Of a DNA stretch of 35,394 bases, positions 8,400-15,878 are shown piece by piece. The position numbers and the translations under genes were made by a program. Under the pieces are notes generated by a model. The model made no database searches. It saw only the letters and a program-made list of their open reading frames with translations, and was not told the origin of the DNA. The DNA is from Promethearchaeota archaeon (GTDB lineage: Archaea; Asgardarchaeota; Lokiarchaeia; Sigyniarchaeales; SOKP01), in assembly GCA_008080735.1 (NCBI GenBank), contig SHMW01000025.1:12398-47791 (forward strand), in the 5' to 3' direction. Each line of letters starts with the position of its first letter. Positions within the stretch are counted from its first letter, which is position 1.

Positions 8400-8744
8400 A
8401 ATAATCGAGTTTTTATTGTAAATCTATGTTTATAAAAAGTATTTATCACTAATGAAAAGTCAGTATTATATTGATTTTTATTATATAAAATCCCTTCCAT
8501 TTCCTAATTAGAGATGGGTTTACACTTTACTATTCCAATTTCTTATATCTTGGAAATCTTATATTTAAAATTCCGAGAATTTAAAGGTTTTGAATATTTA
8601 TAGAACTTAAGAAGAGATTAAAGTGTAAAGTGTTAGAAGAATATACAATTTTAATAAAATTTATAAAATTTAGTAGAATTTGATGAAATTTACCTTTTTC
8701 TAATAATGAAACTTTTTAGAAGACAATTTAAGAAATGAACTAAT
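8400..8744. other. divergent intergenic region with phased AATT tracts
   Basis: A 345-bp AT-rich region between the divergent amidohydrolase and helicase genes, presumably holding both promoters. The notable feature is a run of AATTT/AAATTT tracts at 8647-8691. Their A|T junctions fall at 8648, 8659, 8668, 8678 and 8688, that is, once per helical turn. I see no convincing gene or RNA in the rest. Confidence 0.6.
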
Positions 8745-9908
8745 ATGACAGAAGTTACTTTTAATAATTTGAATATAAGCGAAGAACATATAGAAGCGCT
8801 CAAAGAATTAGATATAGAAAAGCCTACGCCTGTACAGCAAAAGGCAATTCCATTAATCTTACAAGGCTACAACGTTATGGCACAGAGTAAGACTGGAACA
8901 GGTAAGACCTATGCCTATTTGATTCCAATTATCGAGAGATTGACAAACTCCAATAATGAATGCTTGATAATCGTACCCGTCCGAGAACTAGCAAAACAAG
9001 TCAAGAAATTTATAAAAGACTTGAATAAAAAAGTGAAAACTCTGACAATTTATGGAGGAACCTCCATTAATAGACAGATTAATAAATTGAGGCAAGGAGT
9101 CAATATAATCGTGGGAACACCGGGAAGATTAATCGATCTTTATAAACGAAGGCATCTGAAACTCAATAATTTACAATTTGTGGTATTGGATGAAGCCGAT
9201 CGTCTCTTGGATATGGGATTTTTGCCAGATATCAAGTATATTCTGGACCAAATTCACAGCGATTATCAATTTATGCTATTTTCGGCTACTCTTGATTATG
9301 AGTTAAAGGAATTGGTCAAAAAATATACCAAAAGTGATTTTAAATATCTTGACTTAAGCAGAGATGAGATGAGTGTGGAAAATACGCTTCAATTCTATTA
9401 TCTCATCGATCACTATAAGCAGAAATATAACACCTTTCGAAAAATTATCAAGCGCGAGCGTCCTGAAAGTGCGTTAGTATTTGTAAATACCAAAAAGACA
9501 GGTAATTGGTTGTTTAATAGAATTAAAAAAGATAGATTAGGCTATAGAGTAGGGTATATTTCCGGTGATTTAACCCAAAAACAGCGGGAAGAAACTTTAC
9601 GGCGCTTTCGACGAGACAGGATTAATTTATTAGTCGCCACGGACGTGGCTGCTCGTGGATTTGACATCGAAGATATTACACACGTCATCAATTATGATCT
9701 TCCGAAATATCCAGAAAATTATGTCCATCGTATTGGGAGAACTTCCAGGATGAATAAACGTGGTGTAGCAATTACTCTTTGTTTGAAAAGCGAATATGAG
9801 TATCTTTGCAGAATAGAAGGCTTAATTAATAAAGAGATTAGAAGAAAATCGTTCAAGCCATCTCCTCAACATCAGCGTACACGGGGCTTTCCCTTTCGGC
9901 AAATGTAA
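8745..9908 (+). CDS. DEAD-box RNA helicase
   Basis: An ATP-dependent RNA-unwinding enzyme of 387 residues, consisting of little more than the two RecA-like domains. In order: Q motif PTPVQQKAIPLI (28-39), Walker A AQSKTGTGKT (46-55), motif Ia PVRELAKQ (78-85), TPGRLID (125-131), DEAD (149-152), SAT (180-182), then VFVNTKKT, ATDVAARGFD and HRIGRTSR (motif VI). All catalytic motifs are intact. The short basic tail (KSFKPSPQHQRTRGFPFRQM) may bind RNA. Such minimal helicases serve in ribosome assembly, RNA turnover or cold adaptation; context does not decide. It is followed by a T-run at 9909-9916. Confidence 0.96.
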   Translation: MTEVTFNNLNISEEHIEALKELDIEKPTPVQQKAIPLILQGYNVMAQSKTGTGKTYAYLIPIIERLTNSNNECLIIVPVRELAKQVKKFIKDLNKKVKTLTIYGGTSINRQINKLRQGVNIIVGTPGRLIDLYKRRHLKLNNLQFVVLDEADRLLDMGFLPDIKYILDQIHSDYQFMLFSATLDYELKELVKKYTKSDFKYLDLSRDEMSVENTLQFYYLIDHYKQKYNTFRKIIKRERPESALVFVNTKKTGNWLFNRIKKDRLGYRVGYISGDLTQKQREETLRRFRRDRINLLVATDVAARGFDIEDITHVINYDLPKYPENYVHRIGRTSRMNKRGVAITLCLKSEYEYLCRIEGLINKEIRRKSFKPSPQHQRTRGFPFRQM

Positions 9909-10056
9909 TTTTTTTTCTTATGGTTTTAGAGTAATTGTTAAAATTCGTTATTTTTTTATATTTTCAAATAGCATTAGTTTGAAATAGGGTTAGTTCATAT
10001 TATGATAATTAGAGAGAATTTTTATTCTCAACATCGAAAAATTAAAGTCGATAATT

Positions 10057-12447
10057 ATGCAAATTGAACAAAAGGCACCCCCATTATTCGAGGAACGAAT
10101 AGATCGGATGAAGAAAAAAGTCGTTTCTCATTCTCGTGAAATATGTATTGAACGGGCAAAATTGTTTACTGATTCTTACAAGCAAACAAAAATAGAACCG
10201 CCAGTTATACGTTTTGCCAAAGCTGTGAGTCATTTTCTAACTAATATGACGATAGTAATCTGGGAAGATGAATATATCGTGGGCAATCGAACCACTAAGT
10301 ATGTGGGGACTCCACTTTATCCCGAAGTCCGCATTGACACCATAGAACAAGACATCGATACCTATGGAAACAGGTTTATTCAACAACTGCACCTTTCTGA
10401 AGAAGACAAAAAACTCTTGAAAGAGGATATCATCCCCTATTGGAAGAATGAAGAAATTACGGTTTACGAGAAGTTCAAATCTTCCTTAGATGATGATCTC
10501 AGAGAGGTAGTTGATAAATTGGTCTTTACGGTCGAAGTCCAATATACAAATGGTATTGGCCATTTCTTTCCCGGTCACCGAAATGTGTTGAGATATGGTT
10601 ATAATGGTTTAAAACAGATGGCGAAAGACAGGTTAGAATCTTTAAATGAAAATGAACAAGAGTTTGAGAAAAAGTGTAATTTCTTACAATCTGTAATTAT
10701 TGTATTGGACGCCGTCATAAAATTTGTCAAAAGGGTATCTCATCACGCACTCTCGATGGCGAATGAGACCGAAGATCCACAGAGAAAAAAGGAACTAAAA
10801 GAAATATCTGAGATTTGCCAAAATATAGCCGAAGCGCCGCCAACTACTTTTAAAGAAGCATTACAACTTATCTATTTCAACCAGCTTATATGCGGTCTTG
10901 AGGATGGTGGATTCGCAGTGAGCGTGGGGCGACTGGATCAAGACTTGTATCCCTATTATGCTAAAGACCTCAAAGATGGGATATTAGATCAAAGTGAAGT
11001 AGATTTTCTGCTCAAATGCTTTTTTATTAAGCTGACAGGTCTATGGAACTATATTTTTGCCTTAGGAGCTAATGCGGGAGAAGGACCGCCGATAGCTGAA
11101 AACTTGACCATAGGAGGATTAGATCGAGCGGGTAAAGATGCCACCAATGAACTCTCTTTTCAAATACTCGAAGCTTATACTCACCTCCAGACGGTTCAAC
11201 CGACTTTTTCGGCCCGAATTCATCAAAAAACATCAAAAAGATTTTTAGAGACTCTTTCCGACTCTATTAAAAATGGTACTAGCATCGCTCTATTTAACGA
11301 TGAAGTAATGGTCCCCGGACTCGTGAATCGCGGTTTTACCTTGGAAGATGCCAGGGAATATGCTCCTGTCGGATGTGTGGAGCCGCAACATCCATATAAA
11401 TCATTCGGGTCTACTAATTCTAATCAACTGAATATCGTGAAATGTCTTGAATTGGCATTAACCAATGGTATGGACTTATTTGCACGAAAAGAATATGGAG
11501 CTTCCAGTGATATAAAAATTGAGTCATATGAAGATCTATGGAAAGCATTTGAGAAGCAAGTTTCTTATTTCATTGAGAACATGGTGAAGTCAATGAATTA
11601 TCTTGACTGCGCAATAGCAGAACTCGATCCCCAACCTTTTCTTTCGGCAACTACGAGTAATTGTATTCAGAATGCTCAAGATGTGACTCAAGGTGGGTCT
11701 GTTTACAATTTTACGGGTCCTCAACTCATAGGACTCGCTACCGCAGCCGATAGTTTAGCAGTTATTAAAAAATTAGTATTTGAAGAGCAGCAACTGGAAT
11801 TAGAGGATTTAATTCAAATTCTCAAGAAAAATTATCGGGGCAATTATAAGGGAAAAACGGGAAAAGAATGGCGGGAGATTTTTATCAATAAAGTCCCTAA
11901 ATTTGGTAATGATATTGATTATGTAGATCAGATTGCTGTCAATGTCGCGGAACTTTTCTGCCGCGAGGTTTCCAAATGGGACAATTTTCGTGGAGGTAAA
12001 TATAATCCGGGTATTTACTCGACCTCACTCCATCTCGCTTTCGGGACTTTCACGGGAGCTTCGGCTGACGGCAGAAAATCTCGGGACACACTATCCAACG
12101 GAGTCGGTCCTACCCATGGGAGAGATACGAATGGGCCAACTGCAATCTTGAATTCAGTCAAAAAACTTAAAAATGAACTTATGACTAATGGACATTCCCT
12201 TATTTTAGCGTTTCATCCGAATAATTTAGAAAGGGAAATTTTTGTCCCGTTAGTTAAGACTTATTGTGAACCCGAGGGAGGGTTCCAAATACAGTTCAAT
12301 GTAATTGGAAAACAAACGCTTTGTGATGCGCAAGAACATCCTCAAAAATATCAGGGGCTTGTAGTCCGAATAGCTGGCTATAGTGTTTATTTCACAGAAT
12401 TAAGTAAGGCAGCGCAAGATGAAATAATTGCTAGAACAATATTTTAA
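10057..12447 (+). CDS. glycyl radical enzyme, PFL/glycerol-dehydratase-like
   Basis: A 796-residue oxygen-sensitive radical enzyme. The C-terminal glycyl-radical motif is RIAGYSVYF (Gly774). The active-site loop is APVGCVEPQ, with the thiyl cysteine Cys440 and a Glu (442) two residues on. A single Cys followed by VEP matches the dehydratase/lyase branch (glycerol or diol dehydratase, choline lyase-like) and not pyruvate formate-lyase, which has adjacent cysteines. Length fits full GREs. Which substrate is used cannot be read from these motifs. A radical-SAM activase is required to install the radical; none is adjacent or elsewhere in this window. Single-gene unit; its presence indicates strict anaerobic life. 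Confidence 0.9.
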   Translation: MQIEQKAPPLFEERIDRMKKKVVSHSREICIERAKLFTDSYKQTKIEPPVIRFAKAVSHFLTNMTIVIWEDEYIVGNRTTKYVGTPLYPEVRIDTIEQDIDTYGNRFIQQLHLSEEDKKLLKEDIIPYWKNEEITVYEKFKSSLDDDLREVVDKLVFTVEVQYTNGIGHFFPGHRNVLRYGYNGLKQMAKDRLESLNENEQEFEKKCNFLQSVIIVLDAVIKFVKRVSHHALSMANETEDPQRKKELKEISEICQNIAEAPPTTFKEALQLIYFNQLICGLEDGGFAVSVGRLDQDLYPYYAKDLKDGILDQSEVDFLLKCFFIKLTGLWNYIFALGANAGEGPPIAENLTIGGLDRAGKDATNELSFQILEAYTHLQTVQPTFSARIHQKTSKRFLETLSDSIKNGTSIALFNDEVMVPGLVNRGFTLEDAREYAPVGCVEPQHPYKSFGSTNSNQLNIVKCLELALTNGMDLFARKEYGASSDIKIESYEDLWKAFEKQVSYFIENMVKSMNYLDCAIAELDPQPFLSATTSNCIQNAQDVTQGGSVYNFTGPQLIGLATAADSLAVIKKLVFEEQQLELEDLIQILKKNYRGNYKGKTGKEWREIFINKVPKFGNDIDYVDQIAVNVAELFCREVSKWDNFRGGKYNPGIYSTSLHLAFGTFTGASADGRKSRDTLSNGVGPTHGRDTNGPTAILNSVKKLKNELMTNGHSLILAFHPNNLEREIFVPLVKTYCEPEGGFQIQFNVIGKQTLCDAQEHPQKYQGLVVRIAGYSVYFTELSKAAQDEIIARTIF

Positions 12448-12749
12448 TTATGAGTGATATAAATATACATCTTCGCTTAGCCTCTTGGTTTTGTTTTTTA
12501 GATCCTATATCCTTTTGCTAAGTTCTAATTCGGCTTTTAGGAATTCTTAATAGAAGAATTATCGATTTTCATCTTCTTATTTTTATCTGTATAGAAAATT
12601 GATAGAATAACATCTTTATATGATCAGAATTCTCAAAATCTCCTTTATGTAAAATCCTAATCCATTAATCTCTACAAGAATGTAAAAGGGAGATCTTAAA
12701 TAGGTTAAGGGTTAAATATGTATAATAAATCATTTTCTTTTTGATTTAA
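12448..12749. other. intergenic region with small hairpin
   Basis: A 302-bp AT-rich gap. A perfect hairpin AATTCTT (12542-12548) / AAGAATT (12554-12560) with loop AATAG lies about 95 nt after the glycyl radical enzyme stop. A TATA-like stretch (TATAATAA, about 12721-12728) precedes the next gene. No coding sequence is recognised. Confidence 0.45.
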
Positions 12750-13466
12750 ATGACACATCTTACAAAAATGAAAAAAATAACAATCTTTATATCTTTTTTT
12801 ACTATTGTCGGGATTTTATTCTTAGCTGTTCCTGTTCAAGCATATGAAGGGTATCCCGCTTGGGAACTTGTTGGAGCTGATAATGAACTATTAGATAATA
12901 CTAATGATTTATATATATCAGATAGTGGTTTTCAAGACAGTTCTGAACAAATTCCTGCCTTAGATCTAATAAATGTAAGTTTCTCAGAAACGGGCAATAA
13001 TTATACGATGCTAATAGGATTAGGTGGAGATTATTCTGATCTTAATGCAACTATATATCTTTATGCTGAAATTACTGGAGATCAAGCTGACAACTTAGAC
13101 AGCCAATATTATCTTAGAACTAATTCAGATTTTTTTGTAACTATTGAAGAAGTGGAGGGAGAAATTAATAAGCTTATGGTTTGTCAAAGTATCCAGCATC
13201 AAGATGTTGCAGTGATTACTGGAAATATGATTAATATATCATTCCCTAAAGATAACGTCACAAGTAGAATCTCATCAGTTCAAGATATTTCACAATGGAA
13301 AGTATTAGTGGAATCTTATGCAGAATCTGGAGGAAATACTTATACTGATCTTATCCCTAATTTTGGTGCAGGTCCGAATGGAATCCCCGGATATCCACTT
13401 TTAATAGTTGGATTGATATCAATAATCTCGTTATTGATTGCTGTGAAAAAGATTCGTAAAAAATAA
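12750..13466 (+). CDS. secreted/surface protein with C-terminal sorting tail
   Basis: A 238-residue protein that I cannot assign to a functional family. It starts with a signal peptide (hydrophobic core about residues 9-25, ending AVPVQAYEG, likely cut after Ala). The middle is an acidic, Asn-rich beta-type ectodomain with NxS/T sites. It ends GIPGYPLLIVGLISIIS and then a basic VKKIRKK: an IPGYPLLIV motif, one transmembrane helix and a positive stop, the layout of CTERM-type sorting signals annotated in Lokiarchaea. It is probably anchored to or processed at the cell surface. ATG 12768 (MKKITIF) is an alternative start that gives a more typical signal peptide. Confidence 0.75.
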   Translation: MTHLTKMKKITIFISFFTIVGILFLAVPVQAYEGYPAWELVGADNELLDNTNDLYISDSGFQDSSEQIPALDLINVSFSETGNNYTMLIGLGGDYSDLNATIYLYAEITGDQADNLDSQYYLRTNSDFFVTIEEVEGEINKLMVCQSIQHQDVAVITGNMINISFPKDNVTSRISSVQDISQWKVLVESYAESGGNTYTDLIPNFGAGPNGIPGYPLLIVGLISIISLLIAVKKIRKK

Positions 13467-13642
13467 AGTAAAAAACAATATATTTATCTTTTTTTTATCT
13501 ATAGTAGTTTGTTTTAATCAATTTTGAAAATAGGCGCATTATTAAATGATTATATAAACCAAGAGATATAACATTTAAATATCATTTTAACAAAAGTATT
13601 AATAGATATTCAATAGAATTAATTAAAAAAATTTCTTAAAAA

Positions 13643-14140
13643 ATGATAAGCTTTGAAATAATTAGAAATTGGGCGTGGAAAATATCTCTATTCTCAGTTG
13701 TACTAATCATTTTGGCGCTCATTATTCCGAATATTATTTTTATTCCCACTAAAGATACCGAGATTACGGTATTCTGGATATGGAACTTTTACTACAGAGA
13801 AAATAATTTTGTAGTATTTCCTTATAGTGAAATCAATGATGCATTTAAAATATATATGATATTAGGGTATATGGTTGCCGCTTTTATAATCGTATGTATC
13901 TTATTAATCTTATTGGCATCTTTTAAAGAGAAAGGTGCGAGTTTAGGAAGATTATATTTACTATGGATTATTTCGGGAATTATATTAATTATAATGGGTA
14001 TAATTGCTTGGGGAGTAAGAGCTGCAATCATCACGACTGATATAGTAGGTATTCCCGTCCCGCTGGGAGCATTATTGATTTTATTATCAGGTGTTTTTAC
14101 AATATTAATTGGTGTAGCATCTTGGAAAATTCCAAGATAA
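13643..14140 (+). CDS. four-helix integral membrane protein, function unknown
   Basis: A 165-residue hydrophobic protein with four predicted transmembrane segments: about residues 14-33, 70-92, 105-125 and 135-157. An exposed loop (~35-68) rich in aromatic and charged residues (FWIWNFYYREN) sits between helices 1 and 2. The layout resembles small claudin-like or DUF-type membrane proteins common in archaea, but I recognise no family motif. It follows the surface-protein gene by 176 bp on the same strand and could belong with it, though each seems to have its own AT-rich promoter region. Confidence 0.7.
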   Translation: MISFEIIRNWAWKISLFSVVLIILALIIPNIIFIPTKDTEITVFWIWNFYYRENNFVVFPYSEINDAFKIYMILGYMVAAFIIVCILLILLASFKEKGASLGRLYLLWIISGIILIIMGIIAWGVRAAIITTDIVGIPVPLGALLILLSGVFTILIGVASWKIPR

Positions 14141-14631
14141 ATCTCAAATATTAAAATCTTTTTCTTTTTCAATATAATTAGATTCTCAAGCTAATTAGAT
14201 TATATTTTAATATTGAGAATCTTTATCATTAAAAGTTTAGAAGATGTAGGAAAAAGATTTATAATAATTTCGAATATTATTTAAGATGCTATGAATTTAA
14301 ATCTTGATAATTAAACAAAAAAATATGAAAATGCTTAAAATTACTAATCCTATCGAAGATAACATTATAAAATAAGTATATTTGAGAAACACTTTTGATA
14401 ATTTACCGAAAAAAAGTGATCATAAATTAATTGAATTCAAAATAATGTATTATTACTTATTAGGAAGTTATAGAAATCTTTTTCCTAATTATTCCATTGG
14501 ATTAAAAACCATATATACTAAATCTCCCTAAATATTCTATAAATTTCACTAAATATTGGACTCTTAAAAGTTTATATTCTCTTTTTAATGTGTTTTAACT
14601 AAGAAAAAAATTTTAGAGGGGGGAATAAAAA
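14141..14631. other. intergenic region with two inverted repeats
   Basis: A 491-bp very AT-rich gap without recognisable genes. It holds two inverted repeats: AGATTCTCAA (14180-14189) with TTGAGAATCT (14213-14222), 10 bp perfect, 40 nt after the membrane-protein stop; and ATTAGGAA (14459-14466) with TTCCTAAT (14482-14489). The first may act as a 3'-end stem-loop. TAATTAGATT-like 10-mers also recur around 14176-14200. Confidence 0.5.
14180..14222. repeat. 10-bp perfect inverted repeat
   Basis: AGATTCTCAA at 14180-14189 is the exact reverse complement of 14213-14222, with a 23-nt spacer. It lies downstream of the membrane-protein gene. It could be an RNA stem-loop at the transcript end or a protein-binding dyad; the sequence alone does not decide. 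Confidence 0.5.
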
Positions 14632-14940
14632 ATGTCAAATAGAACTAAAATCCCATCATATAATCCCGGATTATTATTAGAAGAAGAACTAATAAAGTTA
14701 TTAGACCTTGAGATTAATATTTTGAAACAACGTTTTATGGAATCAAGCTCGCAATTAAATATAAAAAACTTACAAGACGCACTTTCAAAATTAGAAAAAC
14801 TAAAAAAAATGGTTTTAAACTCCAGTTCTATTATATCATTCCAAGATTTCCAAGAATATATTAATTTTATGATTGAAACAATTGAATTGAGCTTGAGTGA
14901 GAATGATAATATTTTTAATTTACTAAAATATGTCTCTTAA
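14632..14940 (+). CDS. small helical protein of unknown function
   Basis: A 102-residue protein, almost entirely alpha-helical by composition. Leu, Lys and Glu repeats (LLLEEELIKLLDLEINILKQ, then DALSKLEKLKKMVL) suggest a coiled coil or helical hairpin. No family motif is recognised. Coding status is supported by a strong purine-rich ribosome-binding stretch (AGAGGGGGGAA, 14615-14625) just before the ATG. Nothing nearby indicates a role. Confidence 0.65.
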   Translation: MSNRTKIPSYNPGLLLEEELIKLLDLEINILKQRFMESSSQLNIKNLQDALSKLEKLKKMVLNSSSIISFQDFQEYINFMIETIELSLSENDNIFNLLKYVS

Positions 14941-14964
14941 TTTTTTCCTATTCTTTTTAAATCA

Positions 14965-15111
14965 TCATAAATTCAGAAGTCGCCATTGTTTCATATGATC
15001 TTTAAATTCCTCTTCAGAAATCCCGATATTTGTTGGCTCAGTTAGTTTTTTACTTCCTCTCTTCTTGATAATTCTTTTTTCCCAATCATAATAAGAACTT
15101 GGTTCTGCCAT
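14965..15111 (-). CDS. small basic protein (48 aa), hypothetical
   Basis: An unannotated-length reading frame on the minus strand encoding 48 residues: it begins MAEPSSYYDWEKRIIKKRGS and ends MKQWRLLNL. The composition is protein-like rather than AT-noise: a YDWEKR start, a basic stretch, then an acidic amphipathic helix (ISEEEFKDHMKQW). It has an ATG start and fills an otherwise empty gap, divergent from the ribbon-helix-helix gene. No good SD is visible, so it would be leaderless or weakly translated. Function unknown. Confidence 0.5.
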   Translation of the reverse strand: MAEPSSYYDWEKRIIKKRGSKKLTEPTNIGISEEEFKDHMKQWRLLNL

Positions 15112-15305
15112 ATAATTAATTATTTAGAACAAGCATAAATAATTAGAGAGACCGACGAATTTCTAAACTAAAATTATAATCGTGACAGAAAAACAAAAAA
15201 CGAGAGAAATCAGTCATCTCATAGAGATTAATTTCTGTCGATTCTGTTCCTCAATAGATGAACCCAAAAATCTTAGGAAAATCAAGTCAAGATTTCACAC
15301 TCTAA

Positions 15306-15316
15306 AATTATATAAA
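15306..15316 (+). promoter_or_regulatory. TATA box for the ribbon-helix-helix gene
   Basis: An AATTATATAAA-type box at about 15306-15316 lies some 20-28 nt before the ATG at 15335. In archaea this predicts transcription starting at or next to that ATG, which favours the short, leaderless form of the protein. Confidence 0.4.
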
Positions 15317-15334
15317 TTGGGAATAATTTTATCA

Positions 15335-15529
15335 ATGAAGTATACATATTTTTGGAAGGGGATAATTATAACGACATATCGTACAGTGCGGATTCCCGAA
15401 GACTTAGTACAATCCTCACTAAAAGCTATGGAAATACATAAAGAATTAGGATATCGATCGCATTCTGAATTTATTATTGATGCGGTACGTCGAAGAGTCG
15501 AACAATTAATGGATCCACCGCAGGAATAA
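15335..15529 (+). CDS. ribbon-helix-helix DNA-binding protein
   Basis: A short transcription-regulator-type protein. The C-terminal ~50 residues form a ribbon-helix-helix fold: strand TYRTVRIPEDLV, helix 1 SSLKAMEIHKELG, then the turn and helix 2 SHSEFIIDAVRRRVEQL. RHH proteins bind DNA as dimers through the strand. I chose the ATG at 15335 (64 residues) because a TATA box sits just upstream. The frame stays open back to a GTG at 15182, which would add 51 residues containing a CxxC pair, so a longer form is possible. The target is unknown; many such small archaeal RHH proteins control their own gene. No toxin partner is visible, so an antitoxin role is not supported. Confidence 0.75.
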   Translation: MKYTYFWKGIIITTYRTVRIPEDLVQSSLKAMEIHKELGYRSHSEFIIDAVRRRVEQLMDPPQE

Positions 15530-15609
15530 ATTTTAGATGCGATTAAAACTCTATTAAAGATATCTTGATTATAAGGTTTATACTTCCATATGAAATCTGA
15601 GCGTATTCA

Positions 15610-15804
15610 TCATTTTTTCGCATTTCTGGAACGTTTATATTCTTTATAACCACGATAAAGTATAAATAGTGAGAGGCCTAATACTATTCCGGAGCAAAAC
15701 AACGCCACGTGAGTATAATCATTTATAAAACTAATCCCGAGCATTAAAATCATAATAAGTATTACTCCGATGGCGGGTAAAATTTCACTATTATCTATTT
15801 CCAT
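15610..15804 (-). CDS. small membrane protein with two transmembrane helices
   Basis: A 64-residue protein with two hydrophobic segments (about residues 8-27 and 31-50) and a basic tail (YRGYKEYKRSRNAKK) that by the positive-inside rule stays in the cytoplasm. It lies 74 bp downstream of the sensor kinase gene on the same strand and could be co-transcribed. No family motif is seen. Confidence 0.55.
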   Translation of the reverse strand: MEIDNSEILPAIGVILIMILMLGISFINDYTHVALFCSGIVLGLSLFILYRGYKEYKRSRNAKK

Positions 15805-15878
15805 TTTATTTAAGGCATCTAACTTTTAATTAGTCTTATAGAAAGTAAAAGCTAAAGCATAATCATATATCTTGTCTC

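Noticed and set aside
15335..15529. Toxin-antitoxin pair with the divergent 48-residue protein
   Set aside because: The RHH protein could be an antitoxin by fold, but the small partner has no toxin motif and is on the opposite strand.
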